Shown here piece by piece: positions 59,076-64,000 of a stretch of 64,000 nucleotides of DNA (within the stretch, counting starts at the first letter, position 1; each line of letters opens with the position of its first letter). Position numbers and translations under genes: made by a program. Origin of the DNA: Pirellula sp. (GTDB taxonomy: Bacteria > Planctomycetota > Planctomycetia > Pirellulales > PNKZ01); assembly GCA_013822735.1 (NCBI GenBank), contig PNKZ01000001.1, forward strand, positions 620,001 to 684,000. Reading direction: 5' to 3'. The notes beneath the pieces are model-generated. The model was given only the letters and a program-made list of their open reading frames with translations. It ran no database searches and was not told the DNA's origin.

Positions 59076-60813
59076 AGCCGGTCTCCGTCGGAGCGTGGAT
59101 GGGGCCGGAGAATGTGCCCGGTATCGAGCTGGGCAGAGGTGCCGGAGTAGCGACCGGAGCCGCAGGCGTCGGGCTCGGAACCTTGGACGGGAGCCCGGCT
59201 AAGCTCTCTCGAAGTTCGTTCAGCTCTTCGAGCTGCAGCAATCCCTCGTCCCTCGCTACGTCTTCCATCGCCGACCAGGCCGCCTCGCGTACTGAGAAGC
59301 TGGCGTCGGCGGCCATCGACAACAGCTTTTCCTGCGCCGCCGCCGAAGGCGCAATGGCCAGCACCCGAGCCGCTTCGACGCGCACCAAATGGTCTTCGTC
59401 GTCCGCCCGTTGGAGCACGGCGTCTTCCAATTCTTGCGACAGGTCCATCGCCGCAATCACGCGCAAGGCCCGCATTCGGCGTTTTCCTTGCGGCGATTCG
59501 AGTTCCTCGCGCAATTGCTGCGGCGCCGAATAGTCGATCTTGCGCACAAGGCCGGCCGTCGTCCGGCGCACCTCTTCTTCCATCATGTCGAACGCGGGCA
59601 GGAATCGTTTGAAGCTGAACTCTTCCAGATTCGATCGCGCCGCATCGCGCACCGGCCGGGAAGGACTATCCAGCGCGTCGAGTAGGCTCGTGAGCGCGCC
59701 GGGAATGCCGCGCATTCGCAATTGTCCGAGGGCCGCCGCTTGCACGTAGACGTCGGCGTCGCGCAAGGCTCGCAAGACTACGACGTTGACGTCGGCGCCG
59801 TTGTAAGCGCGTAGCCCCTCGAGCGCCGCACGCCGCCCCCCCGGCTTGCCGCGCTGCGCGATGTAGTCGAGCGCTTTGACGATCTCGTCCCGCTTCAGGC
59901 TTACCAGGGTGACCAGCCGCACCAGCGATTGCTGCTGCGCATCTTCAAGGTCGGCGATCAACGTGTGGTCGCCGAGCCAAGCAATGTTGTCGACATGCTT
60001 TAGATTGTTGCGAATTGCCGGGTTCGGCTCCCCCCCGAGCTTTTTTAGCAACGCATCGACGCAGCGGCGATCGGTGCGGCGGAACAACGACGTAAGCCCG
60101 GCCGACGGCGGCCGAGGGTCGTCGAGGAAACCGATCAACAGCCGCAGCACTCCCGGCCGGCAGCTCCCGTGCAGCACTTGCAGCAGCGGTACGAACGTCG
60201 ATTCATGCACGTCGTTGAGAAATCGCGTCACCGCCGCATTGTCGCGCGTCGTCAACTGTAGGAATGCCTCGAGCGGCTCCAATCGCTGGTGTCGCGGATA
60301 CCGTCGCACCGACGACTCCAATGCCGTCACGGCGTTGCGCCGCGAAAGTTGCGGATCGCGCCGACGCCGCTCGTCGCGCGTGCCGGCCAGATCTTGAAAC
60401 AACGCATCGGCCAGATTGATGAGCGTTGAAGCAACCGTCTCGCGATACGCGTTCCCTTCGTCTTCCAGCGCCACGAGCAACGTCGGGATGAGATCGTATT
60501 CGTAGAAATACTCGGCCGCTTGGCAGCCGTTTTCTACAAGGTGGGCATCGCTGCTCAGTACGGCGTCGCGCAGGGCCGGCAGCATTCTGCCGTGAAACTC
60601 GCGGATGACGTCGCGCCATGCTTCGTCCATCTCATGGAAGCGGTTCAACAGTTCGCGCATTCCGGTCGGGCAGCGACGTTGCAAAATGGCGCGCACCGCG
60701 CCCAATTGCACATCGCGCGACGGCGAATCGAGCGCCGCCGTGAGCACCGGCACGGCCGCCTCGTTCTTCGTCTTCGCCAGCAGTTCGAAAGTGGCGGTCA
60801 GGGCCGCATTCAC
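59065..60813 (-). CDS. HEAT-repeat protein
   Basis: A 582-residue protein built of repeated helix pairs: AVPVLTAALDSPSRDVQLGA near the start, IPTLLVALEDEGNAYRETVA, VVLRALRDADVYVQAAALGQ, ALTSLLDALDSPSRPVRDAA, and DEDHLVRVEAARVLAIAP later. These form a curved scaffold used for protein contacts, related to phycocyanobilin-lyase-type HEAT repeats. The C-terminus is Pro/Ala-rich. The start is a GTG preceded by AAGGAAG. It overlaps the 142-residue membrane protein gene, suggesting recruitment of the HEAT scaffold to the membrane. Confidence 0.85.
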   Translation of the reverse strand: MNAALTATFELLAKTKNEAAVPVLTAALDSPSRDVQLGAVRAILQRRCPTGMRELLNRFHEMDEAWRDVIREFHGRMLPALRDAVLSSDAHLVENGCQAAEYFYEYDLIPTLLVALEDEGNAYRETVASTLINLADALFQDLAGTRDERRRRDPQLSRRNAVTALESSVRRYPRHQRLEPLEAFLQLTTRDNAAVTRFLNDVHESTFVPLLQVLHGSCRPGVLRLLIGFLDDPRPPSAGLTSLFRRTDRRCVDALLKKLGGEPNPAIRNNLKHVDNIAWLGDHTLIADLEDAQQQSLVRLVTLVSLKRDEIVKALDYIAQRGKPGGRRAALEGLRAYNGADVNVVVLRALRDADVYVQAAALGQLRMRGIPGALTSLLDALDSPSRPVRDAARSNLEEFSFKRFLPAFDMMEEEVRRTTAGLVRKIDYSAPQQLREELESPQGKRRMRALRVIAAMDLSQELEDAVLQRADDEDHLVRVEAARVLAIAPSAAAQEKLLSMAADASFSVREAAWSAMEDVARDEGLLQLEELNELRESLAGLPSKVPSPTPAAPVATPAPLPSSIPGTFSGPIHAPTETGYGP

Positions 60814-61122
60814 AAAATCGCTTCCTTTGTCCGGCGCCGAATCAGCCGTATCATTTCTCTGCTATCGTCCCCCCGTAACGTGCGGCTTGAATGCCGGCCC
60901 GGTCATGCCGGTTGGGCAAGCTGCGGATTGTTCGCGCGACCGTGCCGTCGCCATGGCGCCCGTCGAAGTGCTTGATTTCCCGGCTCCCGCGATCCAAACT
61001 GACGGGATACGATCTTCTTCAGCCGCCGACGGAGCCTTGACGCAAAGGTCTCCCGAAGCGCCCCGCCCACGGCTGTTTCCGGCCGTCTGCAGCTACCGAA
61101 TTCCCACCGGGAGAACTCGCCG
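60814..61122. other. Divergent spacer with a possible plus-strand promoter
   Basis: About 310 bases. TTGTCC (60827-60832), 16 bases, TATCAT (60849-60854) could serve the 85-residue gene. No frame here is convincing as a gene. Confidence 0.35.
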
Positions 61123-61380
61123 ATGTCCGTGCCGATCTCCGCCCCCGAGTTGCTCTCTCGCGACTTCCTCGAGGTTCGCGCCAAGATTCTCGAACTGGCC
61201 GCCTGTCTCGATCGCTTTCAACGGGCCGCAGGTTCCGTCGAAGGCGACCCGCGCATGCGCCGCATCGCCGAGGGCCTGCACCTTCTGCAATCGGCCGACC
61301 AACCCGACCGCGCCGAGCAAGTGCAACTCATCTTCTCGCTCCCGTACGAAGAGGGCTGGCGCGGCAAGTGGAACGTCTGA
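61123..61380 (+). CDS. Small conserved hypothetical protein
   Basis: An 85-residue, largely helical protein (LSRDFLEVRAKILELAACLDRF, then RMRRIAEGLHLLQ) ending with EGWRGKWNV. GGGAG stands 9 bases before the ATG. It has no signal peptide or cysteine. The next gene, an EboB-like hydrolase, follows by about 100 bases in the same direction with a hairpin and a heptamer array between them. Their proximity hints at a shared role but nothing proves it. Confidence 0.75.
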   Translation: MSVPISAPELLSRDFLEVRAKILELAACLDRFQRAAGSVEGDPRMRRIAEGLHLLQSADQPDRAEQVQLIFSLPYEEGWRGKWNV

Positions 61381-61395
61381 GCGGTCGCCCGCTCG

Positions 61396-61428
61396 GCGAA
61401 TCCCCCGGTGACAAGCCCCGGGGCTAAA
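61396..61428. repeat. Single hairpin of the ...GGGGCTAAAT type
   Basis: CCCCCGGtgacaagCCCCGGGGCTAAATG carries the GGGGCTAAAT end of the tandem-hairpin family but only one stem. Confidence 0.5.
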
Positions 61429-61445
61429 TGACGGTCTTCAAATCT

Positions 61446-61473
61446 TGAACCCTGAACTCCGAACCCTGAACTA
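61446..61473. repeat. Heptamer array (TGAACCC)
   Basis: TGAACCC TGAACTC CGAACCC TGAACTA, four 7-base steps ending 8 bases before the TatD-like gene start. Confidence 0.8.
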
Positions 61474-61481
61474 CTCCGACC

Positions 61482-62318
61482 ATGTACTACATCGATCCGC
61501 ACATCCACATGGTCTCGCGCACGACCGACGACTACGAGACGCTCGCCAAGATGGGCTGCGTCGCCATGAGCGAGCCGGCGTTTTGGGCCGGTTTCGATCG
61601 CGGCAGCGTCGACGGCTTTCGCGACTACTTCCGGCAGCTCACTTCCTTCGAACCGAAGCGGGCCGGCTGGTACCACATGCAGCACTTCACTTGGATGTGC
61701 ATCAACGCCAAGGAAGCGGAGAACGTCAAGCTCTCGCGCGAAGTCATCGCCATGATGCCCGAATTTCTCGACATGCCCGGCGTGCTCGGCATCGGCGAAA
61801 TCGGCCTCAACAAAAACACGAAGAACGAATCAATCGTCTTTCTCGAACATCTCGACCTTGCCGCCAAACGCAGCGAGCAAATCCTAATCCACACGCCGCA
61901 CTTGGAGGACAAGCTCAAGGGAACACGGATGATCGTCGACATGCTGTGCGATGATCGCCGCCTCGATCATTCGCGCGTGCTCGTCGATCACGTCGAAGAG
62001 CACACGATTCGCGGCGTGCTCGAAGAGGGATTTTGGGCCGGCATGACCTTGTATCCCGTCAGCAAGTGCACGCCCGAACGGGCCGTCGACATGATCGAGC
62101 TCTACGGACCGGAACGCCTCATGGTGAACTCCGCCGGCGATTGGGGGCCGTCGAAGCCCACGGCCGTGCCCGACTTCATCATGGCGATGCGCCGCCGCGG
62201 GCATCCCGAATCGCTAATTCGGAAAATCGTGTACGAAAACCCGCTTGAGTTTTTCAGCCAGAGCCGCAACTTCCAATTTACGCCTCCCGAAGGCCTGCCG
62301 ACGGCCGCCGCAAAGTAG
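61482..62318 (+). CDS. TatD-family metal-dependent hydrolase, EboB-like
   Basis: A 278-residue TIM-barrel hydrolase. The metal-binding start is YIDPHIHMVSRTTDDYE (HxH), with GIGEIGLNKNT (Glu), ILIHTPH, VLVDHVEEHTIRGVLEEGFWAG and NSAGDWG (Asp) in barrel order. The pattern TTDDYE and EPAFWAGF matches EboB, the TatD-like member of the ebo export/precursor-transfer cluster known from cyanobacteria and algae. No other ebo genes are in this window, so the assignment is to the subfamily, not the pathway. It converges on the next gene with a strong terminator between them. Confidence 0.87.
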   Translation: MYYIDPHIHMVSRTTDDYETLAKMGCVAMSEPAFWAGFDRGSVDGFRDYFRQLTSFEPKRAGWYHMQHFTWMCINAKEAENVKLSREVIAMMPEFLDMPGVLGIGEIGLNKNTKNESIVFLEHLDLAAKRSEQILIHTPHLEDKLKGTRMIVDMLCDDRRLDHSRVLVDHVEEHTIRGVLEEGFWAGMTLYPVSKCTPERAVDMIELYGPERLMVNSAGDWGPSKPTAVPDFIMAMRRRGHPESLIRKIVYENPLEFFSQSRNFQFTPPEGLPTAAAK

Positions 62319-62382
62319 CTTTCTAGGCGAGCGTTGAGCCGCAAGGCCGACGTGTTCGCTTCCGCTTGCAACATCAACGACG

Positions 62383-62420
62383 AACGGCCCGGGGACTTAA
62401 TCCCCGGGCCGTTCTGTTTT
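62383..62420. terminator. Bidirectional intrinsic terminator
   Basis: AACGGCCCGGGGA, loop CTTAA, TCCCCGGGCCGTT followed by CTGTTTT. A perfect 13-bp stem between convergent genes; the plus-strand T tract serves the TatD-like gene. Confidence 0.85.
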
Positions 62421-62443
62421 CAGTCGCTATCGCTTCGTAGTAC

Positions 62444-63361
62444 TTACGGAGCGGGGGGCGCGGCAGCGCCCGGAGGACCACCGCCGCCGCCGAACATCGG
62501 CAGGAAGGCGAGGATGCCTTGCAGGGCCGCGTCGAACGAGGCTTGATCCTTCGCGGCGGCTAAGTTGTCGAGCATGCCGTCGGCCAGGGCCGTCAGCTGC
62601 ATGACTTGGGCCTTTTGTTCCGGCGGGATCTTCAACTGTTCGAGCCCCTTCATGGCCTTCTCGATGTTGTCGTCCCATTCTTCCACCATCTTCGAAGGGA
62701 GCCATTTGCCTTCGACTTGCGTAAACTTTTCTTCCTTCGGTTCTTCCCCTTCGGTTTCAAGCTTCAGCGTCGCTTCGTCCCCTTCTTGGCTGACGAGCGT
62801 GACCTTGGCCTTCTTGAACTTTTCCATGCCTTCGGCGGCATCCGGATTCGAGTTGGCGGCGGCCACGAGGTCGCTGATGAGCTTGTCGCCCGTGCCCTTG
62901 AGATACTCGCCGACGTCCAGGTCCTTTACGCCGTCGAGCGTCTTGATGTCCGACGACACGAGCGTGTCGAGGCTCGTCACCGCGGCGTCCCAGTGCTTCT
63001 TCATTTCATCTTTTTGTTCGGCCGGCATCGAAGCCGTCAGAGCCGAACCGAGAATGAATTCCTTCTTGTCTTTCAGCACCTTCACCAACTTGCCGGCGGT
63101 CTTGAATACGCTGTTCCAAAGGTCGGCGTCCATCTTCTCGCCGAATTCGCCGATTACGTCGTGCACATCGTCTTGGTAGCTCTCGGGAAGCGCATTCCAA
63201 AGGGCCGAGCCGTTGCCGGCGCCCGCGTCTTTCATGAGCTTTTGCACGTACACGTCCGGCGCTTCGGCCGCCACGACCTTGGCGAAACCGGCGGTCATCG
63301 TAAACATTCCGACCGCCGGCAGGGTCGCCAGAACGACCATGCGGTAAACCCAACTCTTCAT
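62444..63361 (-). CDS. Secreted hypothetical protein, first of two paralogues
   Basis: A 305-residue protein with a signal peptide (cleavage near 32, after VAA). The mature part is helical and Lys/Asp/Glu-rich, with a beta segment (VTLVSQEGDEATLKLETEGE, then KFTQVEGKWLPSKMVEEWDD) that resembles lipoprotein-type small folds. The end is Gly/Pro-rich (FGGGGGPPGAAAPPAP). Its last 50 residues (MLDNLAAAKDQASFDAALQG) match the edge-truncated gene that follows upstream, so the two are tandem copies. Function unknown. Confidence 0.8.
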   Translation of the reverse strand: MKSWVYRMVVLATLPAVGMFTMTAGFAKVVAAEAPDVYVQKLMKDAGAGNGSALWNALPESYQDDVHDVIGEFGEKMDADLWNSVFKTAGKLVKVLKDKKEFILGSALTASMPAEQKDEMKKHWDAAVTSLDTLVSSDIKTLDGVKDLDVGEYLKGTGDKLISDLVAAANSNPDAAEGMEKFKKAKVTLVSQEGDEATLKLETEGEEPKEEKFTQVEGKWLPSKMVEEWDDNIEKAMKGLEQLKIPPEQKAQVMQLTALADGMLDNLAAAKDQASFDAALQGILAFLPMFGGGGGPPGAAAPPAP

Positions 63362-63645
63362 AACTGTTTCCTTACTTTCAGGATGAAAAAAGCCGCTCGT
63401 CGCGGCATAGCCTTATCCGGCGAACTCGCTCACCATACCGCTTCGCGCCCTGGCGGGCTATTACCGTACGAAACAAACGGTCGAAAGATCGCCGGCAGCG
63501 ACGAAATTTCGAAAATTCGCCGCTGTCGATTTCGTGAGCATCTCTCAGCGTGCCGCCGCGCCGATTGTTACGGCCGGGCGGCTCACCATCTGCAAACCCA
63601 GTCCTCACACGGCTTCCGAGCCCGTGCGAAGTGCTTGTCGGCGAA
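63362..63645. other. Spacer between the two paralogous secreted-protein genes
   Basis: About 285 bases. No gene, terminator or recognisable repeat was found in it. Confidence 0.4.
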
Positions 63646-64000
63646 TTATTTCGGCACGCTCGGCAAGTTCGGCCCTGCCCCCGGAGCGGTCGGCAGCGTG
63701 GGCGTCGAGCCCGAAGTCGTCGTTCCCGGCAGCGTCGTGCCCGGCAACGTAGGACCGGTGCTCGGCAAGGTCGGTGTGGTGCCGGTCGGCATCGGCATCG
63801 GCAAACTTCCCGGCGTCGGCAACGTGCCCGGACCGGTCGGCTTCGGTCCGCCAAGCCCGACGGGGCCTCCCGCGCCGGGCGGCGGTCCGCCGAGTTGCGG
63901 CAGCATCATCGGGATCATGGCGGCGATCGGCGCGAGCTCTTCATCAAACGCCTTTTGATCCTTCGCCGCCAAGAGCTTGTCGAGCACCATGTCGGCCATG
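63646..64000 (-). CDS. C-terminal part of a second paralogous secreted protein (cut by window edge)
   Basis: Only the last 118 or so codons are in the window; the frame is open to the right edge. The first part (MVLDKLLAAKDQKAFDEELA, PMMLPQLGGPPPGAGG) parallels the end of the 305-residue neighbour. The remaining 70 residues are Pro/Thr/Gly repeats (TGTTPTLPSTGPTLPGTTLP), a long disordered tail not present in the neighbour. The N-terminus is outside the window. Confidence 0.75.
   Translation of the reverse strand, partial: MADMVLDKLLAAKDQKAFDEELAPIAAMIPMMLPQLGGPPPGAGGPVGLGGPKPTGPGTLPTPGSLPMPMPTGTTPTLPSTGPTLPGTTLPGTTTSGSTPTLPTAPGAGPNLPSVPK

Overview
The window is about 60% GC and reads as a chromosomal segment of a planctomycete, most likely Pirellulales-like. 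The placement is my inference. It rests on a DUF6666-type outer membrane protein, PPi-type phosphofructokinase, a menaquinone set of the futalosine type, ribosomal protein L28 with a long basic tail, several secreted Gly/Tyr-rich proteins, and polA-coaE-rho in a row. No rRNA, tRNA, CRISPR array, prophage or transposase gene was found; almost all of the sequence is housekeeping genes plus lineage-specific envelope proteins.

Layout. 1-5.7 kb: an edge-truncated membrane protein, a secreted TPR protein, a TIM-barrel isomerase, glycyl-tRNA synthetase and ComB. 5.8-9.6 kb: ubiE/menG, ubiX, ubiA/mqnP and mqnE, a menaquinone block. 10.2-13.9 kb: two tandem squalene-cyclase/prenyltransferase-repeat proteins, both carrying unusual inserts, and a 44-residue membrane ORF. 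14-18.5 kb: a membrane protein, recG, a small Cys protein and dapB. 18.7-24.6 kb: a dual-HD protein, a membrane-anchored trypsin-like protease, a DUF6666 protein, a SHOCT protein and a His/Gly/Tyr-rich secreted protein. 24.7-32.4 kb: NCS2 purine permease, a 1.5 kb repeat-filled gap, thrC, a DksA/TraR zinc-finger protein, lspA, an Rrf2 regulator and hisN. 32.4-43.5 kb: gatCAB, rpmB, larB-nnrD, accBC, PPi-PFK, an RluA pseudouridine synthase and PII. 43.6-49.3 kb: two small secreted proteins with a shared SDPRRYN motif, a beta-barrel porin and an orphan KdpDE-type two-component pair. 49.4-56.8 kb: ftsY, nusB, ribH, rho, coaE and polA. 57.2-64 kb: a coiled-coil/BRCT-like envelope protein, a HEAT-repeat protein, an EboB-like TatD hydrolase and two paralogous secreted proteins, the last cut by the window edge.

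The most striking non-genic content is repeats. At least fourteen intergenic spacers, and one coding region (ubiX), hold short degenerate tandem arrays with a 7- or 8-base period. The repeated word differs between loci, and the arrays are often paired as inverted arms around a short core. On top of these lie several palindromic families: tandem-hairpin units with TTTAGCCC ends, a GGAACGCC inverted repeat, an 89-bp GGTGGG/GCCCACGCGG palindrome and a 158-bp nested palindrome. Three of these repeat classes sit in frame inside the 501-residue cyclase-like gene. No palindrome or array has an associated transposase here, so how they spread is unknown.
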